From contig JACKBA010000039.1 in the NCBI GenBank assembly GCA_020634815.1, positions 1 to 59,469 of the forward strand: a stretch of DNA of 59,469 nt, given 5' to 3'. The position numbers were made by a program, and so were the translations under genes. Below, in pieces: positions 36,437 through 47,204 of the stretch. Position 1 is the first letter of the stretch. Each line of letters starts with the position of its first letter. The notes under the pieces are model-generated. The model did no database searches and was not told the DNA's origin. It worked only from the letters and a program-made list of their open reading frames with translations. This stretch comes from Caldilineaceae bacterium. Its GTDB lineage: Bacteria > Chloroflexota > Anaerolineae > Caldilineales > Caldilineaceae.

Positions 36437-39361
36437 CTATTGGGTTGCTTCCGGCGTGGCCTCCGGCGTTGTGTCAGCGCCGCCCTCCGGTGTCGCAGCG
36501 GCGGGGACGCCGCCGGTCAAACGCACGAGATTGTCGAGCGTCGCCTTGAGCGCGTCCATCTGCGTGCCATACTCCGCCCAGTCGCCGCCGCGCAGTGCCT
36601 CCTGTGCCGCGCTGTATTGCGCGTTCGCCGCAACGATCAACTCGTCAACCGTCGCCGTGCCCACGTTGGCCGATGCACCCGCTGCCCCCGCCGCCGCGCC
36701 ATCCTCCTGCGTTGCCGCAGAGCTGGCTGCTGCAATCGCCAGGTCGGCCAGGCCGGCGCGCGAGACGACATCGCGGCCGAACAGTTGGATGAGCGCCAGG
36801 CCGAGATTCTCGGCCATGACCACGCGATCCGCAGTCGCCAGGATTACGCGCTTTAGTTCCGGGATGCGACCGTTCTGCGCCTGCAAGTAGAGCGGCTCCA
36901 CATAGAGCAGGCTGTCGCCGATGGGGATCACGAGCAGGTTGCCGCGCAGCACGCTGCTGCCCTGCTGATTCCACAGGCTCAACTGCGCGCTGATGGCCGG
37001 GTCCTGGTCAATGCGTGCCTCGATCTGCTTTGGCCCGAAGAAGAGCGAGTCCTTGCCGAAGTTGTAGACGAGCTTGTCGCCGTACTTGTCCGGATCGCTC
37101 TGCGCGGCCATCCACGCCACCATATTCTCGCGATTGGCCGGCGTGAAGGGCAGGATCTGCATGTAGTCCAGCGAGTCGGAGTCGGGCAACTGCATGAGCA
37201 CGTAGTAGGGTTCCATGGGCTGCGGCTCGTTGTAGAAGACTTCCTCCGGCCACGACCACAGATCTTCTTTGTTATAGAAGTCGGTGGCGTCAGTCATGTG
37301 GTAGGTGCGGTACATCTCGGCCTGCACCGAGAAGAGATCGGTCGGGTAGCGAATGTGGCGCAGCAGGAATTCCGGCATGGCTTCCAGCGGTTGGAAGAGC
37401 GCCGGAAAGATGCGGGCATAAGCGGCCGTAATCGGCTCGGACGGGTCGACGACATAGAACGTGGGCATGCCATCGTACGCGTCGATCACGACCTTGACCG
37501 AGTTGCGGATGTAGTTGAAGCGCCCGAAGTACGGCTCGCTATATGGGAAGCGATTGCTCGTCACATAGGCATCGATGATCCAGTAGAGGCGGCCATCCTC
37601 GCCGACCACAACGTAGGGATCCTGGTCGAATTGCAGGAACGGCGCCAGGGTCTGCACGCGGTCGACGATGTTGCGCCGCCACAACAACTGGCTCTCGCTC
37701 GTGATGTCCTGGTTGAGAACTAAGTTGATGTCGGCAAAGCGCAGGGCAAAGAGCAGGCGATTCCAGAAGGTCATGTCAATGCCCGTGTCGGCGCTGAAAC
37801 GCGTCGTGACATTGCCGCCACCCTGCGGAAAGTCGAACTCCTCCATGTTCGTGCGGCCGATGACATAGTCGTTGGTCAACTCACCAAAGTAGACCTGCGG
37901 CACTGTCAAATCAATGACGCCACGCGGCGGCAGATCCTGGACGTAGAATTCAGGCAGGCCGTCGGACGTCACCAGTTCCACCGGCGACATGGCGACGCCG
38001 TAGCCATGCGTGTAGACCAACTTGCGGTTCACCCATGTCTGCGCATCTTCATTCAGCCGGTCAGCCACCAGCTCGCGCGCGGCCACCATGACCTGGCGGC
38101 GCTGGCCATCGACGATGTAGCGATCCACATCGACGTCATTAAACTCGTAATACTGGCGCAAAGCCTGCACCTGGTTGTAGGTCTGGAGCAGGGGCCGGTA
38201 ATCCCACAGACGCACGTTGCGCACCGTCTCCGGCTCGGTCAGCAATGCCTGCGGCGTCAATTGTTGCGAGGCGTCGTAGGAGGCCAGTTCGATGTCATCC
38301 AGGCCAAAGGCCAGCCGGGTGAAGCGGATGTTCTCGTCGATAAAGGAGCGTTCCAGGCTCAACTCATTGGGGCTGACCTGGAAGCGTTGCACGAAGCCCG
38401 GGTAGAGCGAGCCGGCCACAAAGGCGATGGCCACCCATGCGACCAGCACCGCCACAATCGCCCGCCAGCCGCGGCGGAGAAAGGCCGTAATGATCAACAG
38501 CACCGCCGTGATCAGGGTCACGATGGTGAGCAGGTTGTAGGCGGGCAACTGCGCGTTGACGTCGGTATAGCCTGCGCCAAAGACCGCGCCGCGCTCGCTA
38601 TAGACAAGTTTGGCTGCATCGATCTGATAGCCCAGCGCAATGAGGCCGAGGAAGAGCGCACCCAGCACGCCCAGGTGCACCAGCGTGCCCGTCCGCATGC
38701 GCCAGCCGCGCCAGCCGATTCCGCTCACCACTACGACCGTGATCAGCGACACCGTGATGACCGCCTGCAACCAGCCACGCACGATCTCCAGGATGGGCAG
38801 CGTGAAGATGTAGAAACTGGCATCACGGTTGAAGACGGGATCCATGACGCCGAAATTGCTCTGGTTGAGGAAGAGCAGCAGTTGCGGCCACTCCGCCGCC
38901 ACGTTCAGCCCCATGATGAACGAGAAGAGCGTGAAGATCACGATGGCGATCACCGGGACGCGGATGCCGGTGGCGTCGGAGACCTGTTCCACCGGCGTGG
39001 AGACCAGGCCGAAGGGCTCGACGCGGCGTGCAATCCAGTAGTTGACGAAGAGAAAGATCCACGTCAACACGAACCCGGCCACAAAGAGACCGAGCGATGC
39101 CGCAATGCGCGTCCACAGGATCGAGTCAAGGCCCAGGCTGCCATACCAGGACCAGTCGGTCAGGAAGCCGATGATGGTGTTGAAGAGCAGCAAAAAGAGG
39201 AATGGGATGATCAACAGCCACCACCAGCGGCTGGGACGGGACATGGGCTGGCGCGGCTCGCCGCCGCCGCCGCCATCGTCGGGCGGCACCCACTCTTCAC
39301 CTCGCTGGAGATTCTCTTCAATCGAACGGATTAGGTCGGCAAACGGGTCGGAGTTTCTCAT
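36437..39361 (-). CDS. UPF0182 family large membrane protein
   Basis: A 974-residue protein of the UPF0182 family. About seven transmembrane helices (residues 50-325) are followed by a large extracytoplasmic domain and an Ala/Gly/Thr-rich C-terminus. Family features include the Asp/Gly-rich N-terminus, GVVDLTVPQVYFGE-like segment and DAYVTSNRFPYS. Widespread in actinobacteria and Chloroflexota; function unknown. ATG 39361 is preferred because an upstream ATG at 39466 overlaps the TACAAT box of its promoter. Confidence 0.9.
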   Translation of the reverse strand: MRNSDPFADLIRSIEENLQRGEEWVPPDDGGGGGEPRQPMSRPSRWWWLLIIPFLFLLLFNTIIGFLTDWSWYGSLGLDSILWTRIAASLGLFVAGFVLTWIFLFVNYWIARRVEPFGLVSTPVEQVSDATGIRVPVIAIVIFTLFSFIMGLNVAAEWPQLLLFLNQSNFGVMDPVFNRDASFYIFTLPILEIVRGWLQAVITVSLITVVVVSGIGWRGWRMRTGTLVHLGVLGALFLGLIALGYQIDAAKLVYSERGAVFGAGYTDVNAQLPAYNLLTIVTLITAVLLIITAFLRRGWRAIVAVLVAWVAIAFVAGSLYPGFVQRFQVSPNELSLERSFIDENIRFTRLAFGLDDIELASYDASQQLTPQALLTEPETVRNVRLWDYRPLLQTYNQVQALRQYYEFNDVDVDRYIVDGQRRQVMVAARELVADRLNEDAQTWVNRKLVYTHGYGVAMSPVELVTSDGLPEFYVQDLPPRGVIDLTVPQVYFGELTNDYVIGRTNMEEFDFPQGGGNVTTRFSADTGIDMTFWNRLLFALRFADINLVLNQDITSESQLLWRRNIVDRVQTLAPFLQFDQDPYVVVGEDGRLYWIIDAYVTSNRFPYSEPYFGRFNYIRNSVKVVIDAYDGMPTFYVVDPSEPITAAYARIFPALFQPLEAMPEFLLRHIRYPTDLFSVQAEMYRTYHMTDATDFYNKEDLWSWPEEVFYNEPQPMEPYYVLMQLPDSDSLDYMQILPFTPANRENMVAWMAAQSDPDKYGDKLVYNFGKDSLFFGPKQIEARIDQDPAISAQLSLWNQQGSSVLRGNLLVIPIGDSLLYVEPLYLQAQNGRIPELKRVILATADRVVMAENLGLALIQLFGRDVVSRAGLADLAIAAASSAATQEDGAAAGAAGASANVGTATVDELIVAANAQYSAAQEALRGGDWAEYGTQMDALKATLDNLVRLTGGVPAAATPEGGADTTPEATPEATQ

Positions 39362-39464
39362 GGTCAGTATCTGTATTGGTGAGGGAGGCGGTAGGCTCCC
39401 GGTGCGAATAGCGTTGTAGATCCTTTGCTCCGGCCGGCCACGCCGCCGGGCAACCTTCCCGACC

Positions 39465-39470
39465 ATTGTA
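39465..39470 (-). promoter_or_regulatory. -10 box for the UPF0182 gene
   Basis: TACAAT on the minus strand, about 100 nt upstream of ATG 39361. No good -35 is seen. Confidence 0.4.
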
Positions 39471-39534
39471 CCCCATTCTGCCGGATGCGCCGTGTGACGT
39501 GGCTACCCTTCTCTGCCGTACGGGCTGCCTGGGG

Positions 39535-39540
39535 TATAAT
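39535..39540 (+). promoter_or_regulatory. Consensus -10 seven bases before a start codon (leaderless)
   Basis: TATAAT is separated from ATG 39548 by exactly 7 nt, so transcription should start at or next to the A of the start codon. There is no Shine-Dalgarno. The same geometry occurs at 42346-42351 for trmI. Confidence 0.6.
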
Positions 39541-39547
39541 CGCACCC

Positions 39548-40003
39548 ATGAGCAACCACCATTGGCCCGATCCGCTGCAGCCGGCCCAGCCCGAACTGGT
39601 CGCCGGCCTGCTCGCCGCCTTCTGGGAAACGCTGGCCGATCTGCCCGAGTTAATCGAACGCGACGAACACCTGCTCGCCGCCGAGACGACCGTCGCGCTG
39701 CGCGCCACCGTGCTGCGCATGATGCTCGCGCTCAACGGCATCGAGCGTCCGGCGGCCACGCGCCACCTCAACACCTATCTTGGCGCCAGCCAGCGCGCCG
39801 CGATCGAGAAGACGCTACTGGCGCCCGCCGTCGCCGGCGAAAGCTGGATCGGCCAGGCAGTGGCGCTCGTCGTCATCTACCGCTGGTACGCGCCCCAACT
39901 CGTCGAGAAGCACGCCCTCGCCTACCCGCAGGCCGCCGAGGATGCCGCGCTGGCCGCGCTCCAGCGCCTGCCCGACTGGCCGCTGGCCATCACCACGGAC
40001 TGA
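39548..40003 (+). CDS. Hypothetical helical protein
   Basis: A 151-residue acidic, Ala/Leu-rich, mostly helical protein with no signal peptide, cysteine or catalytic motif that I recognise. It begins SNHHWPDPLQPAQPEL. Translation starts directly at the predicted transcript end (leaderless). It is 9 bp upstream of the glycosyltransferase gene, so the two probably form an operon. Confidence 0.75.
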   Translation: MSNHHWPDPLQPAQPELVAGLLAAFWETLADLPELIERDEHLLAAETTVALRATVLRMMLALNGIERPAATRHLNTYLGASQRAAIEKTLLAPAVAGESWIGQAVALVVIYRWYAPQLVEKHALAYPQAAEDAALAALQRLPDWPLAITTD

Positions 40004-40012
40004 CCGCGCGCC

Positions 40013-41191
40013 ATGAACGAGCCAACCCGCCGCGTCTGTTTTGTCGCCCCCTTCGGCCTGCGCCAGAAAACGACCATCTGGGCGCGCACGCTGCCGTTGG
40101 CCAGGGAACTCGTCGCGCGCGGCTGGGCCGCCACCATCCTCATCCCGCCGTGGGACTCGCCGCAGGATAGCGGCAGGCGCTGGGTCGAGGATGGCGTCGA
40201 ACTGGTAAACGTGGCGCTGGGCGGCGGCACGCCGGCGGTGGTACGGCGGCTGCTGCATGAGATCGACCGCATCCAGCCAGCCATCGTCCACGTGGTGAAA
40301 CCGCGCGCCCACGCCGGGCTGGTGCAATGGTGGCTCTGGCAGCGCGGGAGGCTGGGTTCGTCGCGCCCCGCCCTCGTACTCGACACCGACGATTGGGAGC
40401 AGGCGTGGGCGCCGGTCAACGGCTACGCGCCGCTGCTGGCGCGCTTCCTGGCCTGGCAGGAAGAGTGGGGCATCCGCCACGCCGACGGCATCACCGCGGC
40501 CAGCCGCTGGCTCGTCGAGCGCGTGCAATCGGTCGCGCCGCGCATCCCGCGCCACTATCTGCCCAACGGCGTCACGCCCCCCGCTGCCGGCGACCTGCAC
40601 TGGCAGCCGCAGGATCAGCGTGACGTGCTCTTCTTCAGCCGCTTCGTGGAGGTGTCGCCGGCATGGCTGGCGCTCTTCGCCCAGGTGTTGCACGAAGTGG
40701 CGCCCGGCGCCCGCCTGCTCGTGGCCGGCACGCCCGTACAGCCGGGGATCGACGACGCGTACCGCCGCGCGCTCGCGGCCCTTGCGCCGGGCAGCGGTGC
40801 GCCGGTCGAGTGGCTGGGCTACGTCCAACGCGACGACCTGGCCGCCATCTATGCCCGCGCCGGCTGTGCCATCTTCCCGGCCGACGCGGTGCCGCTCCAG
40901 CAGGCGAAGTGCAGCGTGCGTCTGGCGACGACGTTGCTCGCCGGTATGCCCGTGGTCGCCAGCGCGGTGGGCGAACAGGCCGCTTACGGTGCCGAGGGTG
41001 CGGCTCGGCTCGTGCCGGCCGGCGCCACGCCGAGTGCCTTTGCTGCGGAGGTTGCGACCGTCCTCGCAGCGCCGGCCGAGCAGGCTGCGCTCAGCCGCCA
41101 GGCACACGCCCGCCTACTCCAGCGCTATGACTGGGCGCTCCTCGCCGCGCAACTCGATACCTTCTATCGACAGATCCGGTCAATTGGGTGA
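40013..41191 (+). CDS. GT4-type glycosyltransferase
   Basis: A 392-residue GT-B fold transferase. The N-terminal half has VAPFGLRQKTTIWARTLP and VVKPRAHAG; DTDDWEQ lies mid-protein. The C-terminal donor-binding domain has LFFSRFVEVSPAWL, VEWLGYV and a GT4-type end segment CSVRLATTLLAGMPVVAS containing the usual Glu region replaced by Gln/Lys. So the canonical EX7E motif is not obvious and donor use is uncertain. No neighbouring polysaccharide genes. Confidence 0.82.
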   Translation: MNEPTRRVCFVAPFGLRQKTTIWARTLPLARELVARGWAATILIPPWDSPQDSGRRWVEDGVELVNVALGGGTPAVVRRLLHEIDRIQPAIVHVVKPRAHAGLVQWWLWQRGRLGSSRPALVLDTDDWEQAWAPVNGYAPLLARFLAWQEEWGIRHADGITAASRWLVERVQSVAPRIPRHYLPNGVTPPAAGDLHWQPQDQRDVLFFSRFVEVSPAWLALFAQVLHEVAPGARLLVAGTPVQPGIDDAYRRALAALAPGSGAPVEWLGYVQRDDLAAIYARAGCAIFPADAVPLQQAKCSVRLATTLLAGMPVVASAVGEQAAYGAEGAARLVPAGATPSAFAAEVATVLAAPAEQAALSRQAHARLLQRYDWALLAAQLDTFYRQIRSIG

Positions 41192-41199
41192 GAACGTCT

Positions 41200-41345
41200 C
41201 GTATTCGACGCAGAGGTGCGGGGGCGCAGAGGCTCGCAGAGGAAGAGCGGGGTATGCATCAGCAATCTGCAATCCGCAATGATCCATCAGCAATTGCCCT
41301 TAATCTTCCGCGCCTTTGCGCCTTTGCGCCTTTGCGCTGAATCTC
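41200..41345. repeat. Degenerate GCGCAGA/CTTTGCG repeat pair
   Basis: A direct run (GACGCAGAGGTGC..., CGCAGAGG) and an inverted run (CGCCTTTGCGCCTTTGCG...) fill the gap between the GT4 and trmI genes. Same style as the elements at 51.3 and 59.4 kb. Confidence 0.7.
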
Positions 41346-41366
41346 ATCATCAGATAAATTCGCGTC

Positions 41367-42338
41367 TCAATCCGGCAGCGGCAGCGGCGGGTACTTCTTG
41401 CCGCCGGCGGCGATGTCGTCGGCCCGCTCCTGCGCCTGCGCCTCGATCTCGGCCTGGGTGCGCATCCGCGCTTCGTAGCGTTGGCGCTCCGGGCGCTGCC
41501 AGCGCGCCAGATCCTCGCGTGCGTCGATACAGCGCGCAAAGATCAGATAACCCGTATGGCCGATGAGGTTGTCGTCGGGGCGGAAACGGTCGGGCGTGGC
41601 CTTGTAGCGGCGCAGGATCAGCTCCTCCACGCTCACGTCGGCGAAGTGGTGGCGGTCGAAGCCGTTGAGCAACTCGATGACCTGGTTGGCCGTGGGCAGC
41701 AGGCTGGCGAAGAAACCGCCCGGCCGCAGCGCCTTGCGTGCAGCGGGCAGATAGTGCCACGGCTCGCGCACGTCCAGAAAGACGGCGTCGACATCGTCAG
41801 CCTTGAAGCCGTCGTCGATGTCGGTGACGAACATCTTGACGTAGGGCAGCAGCCCCAGCCGCGCCAGATTCTCGCGTGCCACCTGGTAGATGTCGGGGCG
41901 CACCTCGTGCGTGAAGACCATGCCCGTCGGCATGACGGCCCAGGCCAGCGCCGTCGTCAGCCCGCCGCTGCCCGTGCCCGCCTCGATGACGCGGCTGCCG
42001 GCGTGCAGGCTCAGCCGGTGCACGATGTAGGCGGCGTCCTTGGGGTAGATGATCTGCGTGCCGCGCTTGACCGACTTCATAACATCCGTCAGCGACGGCT
42101 GCAAGAGCAGCGCCTGGTGGTGGATCTGGCTCTGCACCGTGGCGCCCCACCTCTGGCCGATGAGCGCGTCGTGGCGAAACGCGCCCAGGTGCGTGTGCGT
42201 CACCCCCTCCGGGTGAACGCGGATGACATAGCGCTTGTAGTCGGAGGTGAAGAGCATGGCCAGGTCACCGGCATGGGCCACGCTGCGGTCGGCTGCGGCC
42301 GGCTGTTCGTCATGGGTGGTGGTCGTCTGTTCGCTCAT
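41367..42338 (-). CDS. trmI: tRNA (adenine-58-N1)-methyltransferase TrmI
   Basis: A 323-residue SAM methyltransferase making m1A58 in tRNA. The N-terminal beta domain includes IIYPKDAAYIV. The Rossmann domain has SRVIEAGTGSGGLTTAL (motif I), VFTHEVRPD, and VFLDVREPWHYLPAARKAL. The C-terminal region (TDRFRPDDNLIGHTGYLI-like) matches TrmI; a 50-residue charged tail ending LPLPD is extra. Leaderless: TATAAT lies 7 nt before the ATG. Confidence 0.92.
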   Translation of the reverse strand: MSEQTTTTHDEQPAAADRSVAHAGDLAMLFTSDYKRYVIRVHPEGVTHTHLGAFRHDALIGQRWGATVQSQIHHQALLLQPSLTDVMKSVKRGTQIIYPKDAAYIVHRLSLHAGSRVIEAGTGSGGLTTALAWAVMPTGMVFTHEVRPDIYQVARENLARLGLLPYVKMFVTDIDDGFKADDVDAVFLDVREPWHYLPAARKALRPGGFFASLLPTANQVIELLNGFDRHHFADVSVEELILRRYKATPDRFRPDDNLIGHTGYLIFARCIDAREDLARWQRPERQRYEARMRTQAEIEAQAQERADDIAAGGKKYPPLPLPD

Positions 42339-42345
42339 GGGCGAG

Positions 42346-42351
42346 ATTATA
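42346..42351 (-). promoter_or_regulatory. Consensus -10 for trmI (leaderless)
   Basis: TATAAT on the minus strand, 7 nt from ATG 42338, no Shine-Dalgarno. Identical spacing to the hypothetical gene at 39548. Confidence 0.6.
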
Positions 42352-42360
42352 GCATGGGGA

Positions 42361-42577
42361 GATGCGTAATTCGTGATGCGCGAGGCGTAATGATTGATGC
42401 GTGAGGCGTAATGCGTAATTCGTCACGAGTCAAACGTCAAACGTCATGCGTCACAGGGTTGTCGTCACGCCTCACGCCTCACGCCTCACACCTCACGAGT
42501 CACGCATTACGAGTCACGCATTACGTTTGACGATTGACGTTTGCCGTTTGCCGTTTGACTCATGACGAACGTTTGAC
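42361..42577. repeat. Mixed heptamer array with inverted halves
   Basis: Runs of GATGCGT/GGCGTAA-like and GTCAAAC 7-mers are followed by their inverted forms (ACGCCTC, CACGAGT, ACGCATT). It fills most of the 317-bp gap between trmI and the lipoprotein gene. Its last GTTTGAC copy supplies the -35 box of the lipoprotein promoter. Confidence 0.85.
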
Positions 42578-42601
42578 ACAGACCGCGCGCCAAAGTAGAA
42601 T
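42573..42601 (+). promoter_or_regulatory. Sigma-70 promoter of the lipoprotein gene
   Basis: TTGACA, a 17-nt spacer and TAGAAT. The -35 is the last unit of the adjacent heptamer array. The start codon is 55 nt downstream. Confidence 0.75.
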
Positions 42602-42655
42602 CGGGAAGGATATTCTTTTTCGCCCCAGACACAAATCTTACCAGGAGGAATTCTC

Positions 42656-43645
<990 letters not shown>

Positions 43646-43720
43646 ACACGAGGAGAATGGTCAATTGTCAACGGTCAATTGTCAACGGTCAATGAAAGAT
43701 CGCGCCGGACGGCGATCCGC

Positions 43721-44000
43721 TCATTGACAATTGACCGTTGGCCGTTGGCAATTGACCATTTCTTCAAACTGCCTCCAGCACCACTGTGCAGCCCCCCTCA
43801 ATGACAATTAACCGTTGACCGTTGGCAATTGACCGTTTCTTCAAACTGCCTCCAACACCACTGTGCAGCCCCCCTCAATGACAATTAACCGTTGACCATT
43901 AACAATTGACCATTTCTTCAAACTTCCTCCAACACCGCTGTCGAGACCCCCTCATTGATAATTGACCGTTGACCGTTAGCAATAGACCATTCCCTCGATC
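43721..44000. repeat. 77-bp tandem repeat, four units, built of heptamers
   Basis: Units begin at 43721, 43798, 43875 and 43952, exactly 77 bp apart (11 heptamers). Each has the TTGACCG/TTGGCCG/TTGGCAA heptamers, then a unique TTTCTTCAAACTGCCTCC block. The upstream 43660-43695 GGTCAAT/TGTCAAC run is its inverted partner. The gap 43646-44202 holds no other feature beyond the next gene's RBS. Confidence 0.88.
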
Positions 44001-44202
44001 TTCCTCCCACCGCCTTCCCTTCCACAATCACCACATCATGTGATGACCGCTCACCACATCCGCCGCTATGCTGTTGTCATCGTTTCAGAGGGGTGAAACG
44101 ACGGAACGATAGAGGTCACAGCACAAGCTCATGGCGTACGAAGCATGACGCACGCCGCGGTGACTGTCGAGACAACAACCTTTTCAGAACGGAGGAAGTA
44201 CG

Positions 44203-44319
44203 ATGGAAGGTCTTTGGTCAGCAGCGATGTGGGGGACACCGGTTGGATTGGGCAGCTTTGCTTTCTTGGTGGGGATTGGGACGGGGGTCTTTTTCTGGGG
44301 CCTGAGCAAACTCCGGTGA
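44203..44319 (+). CDS. 38-residue membrane protein
   Basis: A small gene with an excellent RBS (CGGAGGAAGTACG) before ATG 44203. The product begins MEGLWSAAMWGTP and has one hydrophobic helix (GLGSFAFLVGIGTGVFFWGL), ending SKLR. Similar 35-45 residue one-helix proteins with WGTPVGLG occur in other bacteria by my recollection. Stop 44319 nearly touches the convergent gene's stop at 44324. Function unknown. Confidence 0.8.
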   Translation: MEGLWSAAMWGTPVGLGSFAFLVGIGTGVFFWGLSKLR

Positions 44320-44323
44320 CGCA

Positions 44324-44986
44324 CTATCTTCGTCGCGCCGCTCGCCCCAAGCTTCGCAGCGTCGCCACAAGGCCCGGCGCCTCGGACGCCCGCAGCCCGG
44401 CGCCGGCCAGCACGATCTCCACGTGCACATCCTCGCGCTCGCCGGTGACGGTCACTGCATTCAGCAGCGGGCCGAAGCGCGCCTGAAGGTCGACGAAGAC
44501 ATACTCCAGCGCGGCAGTGTCCGCCCCGCGCACCGCGTACTCGCTGGCGATGAGGTCGGAGCGGCGCTGCACCCAGAGCGACGCACGCGCCCGCCGCGCC
44601 AGCGCCAGGCCGGGGATGCGCCCCTCCGCCCAAACCAGCTCGGCGGTGGGGCGTTCGGGCAGCAGGCCGCGGATGATCAACCGATCGCGGCGGCCGCTCA
44701 GCGCACGCACGAGCAGGCCGATGGGATCGACCGTGGCGCCGCTGCGGTAATCCACCACCAGGCGCACGAAGGGATCGGGCGGCGGGTCGAACGCGGCGAC
44801 AAAGCCGCCGGCCGCGGGCGGGCGCTCGTAGGCGAGGCGGCTGCGCGTGCTGTCGGCAAAGCCCTGCGCCAGCGTGTCGTTGCGCCGCGCGGTCTGCACG
44901 CGCGCGGCAATCCAGGCGATGACGAGCAGGGCCAGGATGGCGGCCAGCGATGTGAGCAGGAGGCGGTCGTTCAACAGGTCAGGCAT
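44324..44986 (-). CDS. Single-pass membrane protein of unknown function
   Basis: A 220-residue protein with one N-terminal transmembrane helix (residues 8-28, LLLTSLAAILALLVIAWIAA) and a soluble domain with alternating Arg/Leu/Glu helices and strands (FVRLVVDYRSGATVDPIG, LTVTGEREDVHVEIVL-like). No known motif. It faces the 38-residue membrane protein convergently. Confidence 0.7.
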   Translation of the reverse strand: MPDLLNDRLLLTSLAAILALLVIAWIAARVQTARRNDTLAQGFADSTRSRLAYERPPAAGGFVAAFDPPPDPFVRLVVDYRSGATVDPIGLLVRALSGRRDRLIIRGLLPERPTAELVWAEGRIPGLALARRARASLWVQRRSDLIASEYAVRGADTAALEYVFVDLQARFGPLLNAVTVTGEREDVHVEIVLAGAGLRASEAPGLVATLRSLGRAARRR

Positions 44987-45059
44987 TGGCTCTCGACTTG
45001 CGCAAAGCGGGCGCCGCCGGATAGACTGGCGGAAAACAGATTCCTACGGAGTATCGCGC

Positions 45060-45560
45060 ATGGCGACGCCATTCAAAAACAACGTAACGCGCTTGCTCGA
45101 CAGCAAGAAGATCCCCTACACCCCCTACACCTACGATTACGACGCCGGCATCCACTCGGCCGTCGAGGTGGCCGCGGCCATCGGCCTGCCGCCGGAGCAG
45201 GTCTTCAAGACGCTGGTGGCGCTGGCCGACGAGCCGCGGCGCAAGCCCATGCTCGTCATCGTCCCCGGCCCGGAGACGCTCGACCTGCGCGTCTTCGCCA
45301 AGGCGGCGAACAGCAAGAAAATCAAGATGGCGACGCACGACCAGGCTGAGGCCTTGACGGGTTTGCAGACCGGCGGCATCAGCGCGCTGGCGCTGATCAA
45401 CAAGGGCTTTGAGGTCTATCTCGACGACCGCGCCCTGGCCTTTGCGCAGATTGCCGTCAGCGCCGGGCAACGCGGCGCCAACATCCTGCTGCCGGTCCAG
45501 GAGTTGGTGAAACTGGTCAACGCGCGCACCGTGCATCTACAGGAGCAGGAAGCTGCTTAA
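45060..45560 (+). CDS. ybaK: YbaK/EbsC-family Cys-tRNA(Pro) deacylase
   Basis: A 166-residue editing-domain protein that hydrolyses mischarged Cys-tRNA(Pro) (YbaK) or related tRNAs. Family features: the N-terminal PYTPYTYDY, GLPPEQVFKTLVA, the central AKAANSKKIKMA with the conserved Lys, and the late GGISALALINKGFEVYLDD. Length fits YbaK (about 160). Sitting one gene cluster apart from cysS in this genome is coincidental. ATG 45060. Confidence 0.92.
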   Translation: MATPFKNNVTRLLDSKKIPYTPYTYDYDAGIHSAVEVAAAIGLPPEQVFKTLVALADEPRRKPMLVIVPGPETLDLRVFAKAANSKKIKMATHDQAEALTGLQTGGISALALINKGFEVYLDDRALAFAQIAVSAGQRGANILLPVQELVKLVNARTVHLQEQEAA

Positions 45561-45640
45561 AAATGCCCACCGCGAAGCCTCAAAGAGCGCAAAGCGGCAC
45601 GAAGCGATCTAAAGCGGGGTGCATCCTCAACCTACTTTGT

Positions 45641-45670
45641 GTCCCTTGGTGTCCCTTGGTGTCCCTTGGT
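45641..45670. repeat. 10-bp tandem repeat GTCCCTTGGT x3
   Basis: Three exact 10-bp copies followed by a GTGTTCCTCGTG-like degenerate tail. It lies between ybaK and the acyl-CoA dehydrogenase gene. Different unit length from the heptamer families. Confidence 0.85.
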
Positions 45671-45846
45671 GTTCCTCGTGTCTTCGTGGCCACGCTCTAT
45701 GATGTAGTCCCCTTCCAACAAGGCGGGAACTGGCACGGAATCATCCCTCGCTTGAATGAGCGCAGAGAGCCTCGCACCGGCCCCAGCCGGCTGCCGTAGT
45801 GTCCGTATCTCCGGTACCAACCGCCTTTCAAGAAGAGGAAATGCCC

Positions 45847-47025
<1,179 letters not shown>

Positions 47026-47110
47026 AAAGCACGCCGCTACGAGCGGCGCCTACGGTGAAAGCGACTCTTGCCGTAGCTGCGGCTCGCAGCCGCAGGGCCG
47101 CGATGCGAAA

Positions 47111-47168
47111 GAAGATTGAATAAGAAGACCACGGGCCGGCTAGTCCGTGGTCTTCTTATTCAATCTTC
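47111..47168. terminator. 24-bp perfect hairpin, likely terminator
   Basis: GAAGATTGAATAAGAAGACC (start of arm) and its perfect 24-bp complement surround a 10-nt loop, between the convergent acyl-CoA dehydrogenase and fusion genes. Confidence 0.8.
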
Positions 47169-47204
47169 TTCGTGCCCCTTCGCGCCTTCGTGGCAGGCTT
47201 CTTC

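Noticed and set aside
42361..42577. Possible CRISPR or integron array
   Set aside because: Units are 7 bp with no spacer; direct and inverted halves indicate a hairpin-forming repeat.
43660..44000. Possible CRISPR array because of regular spacing
   Set aside because: The 77-bp unit is repeated in full, with no variable spacers, and no cas genes are seen.
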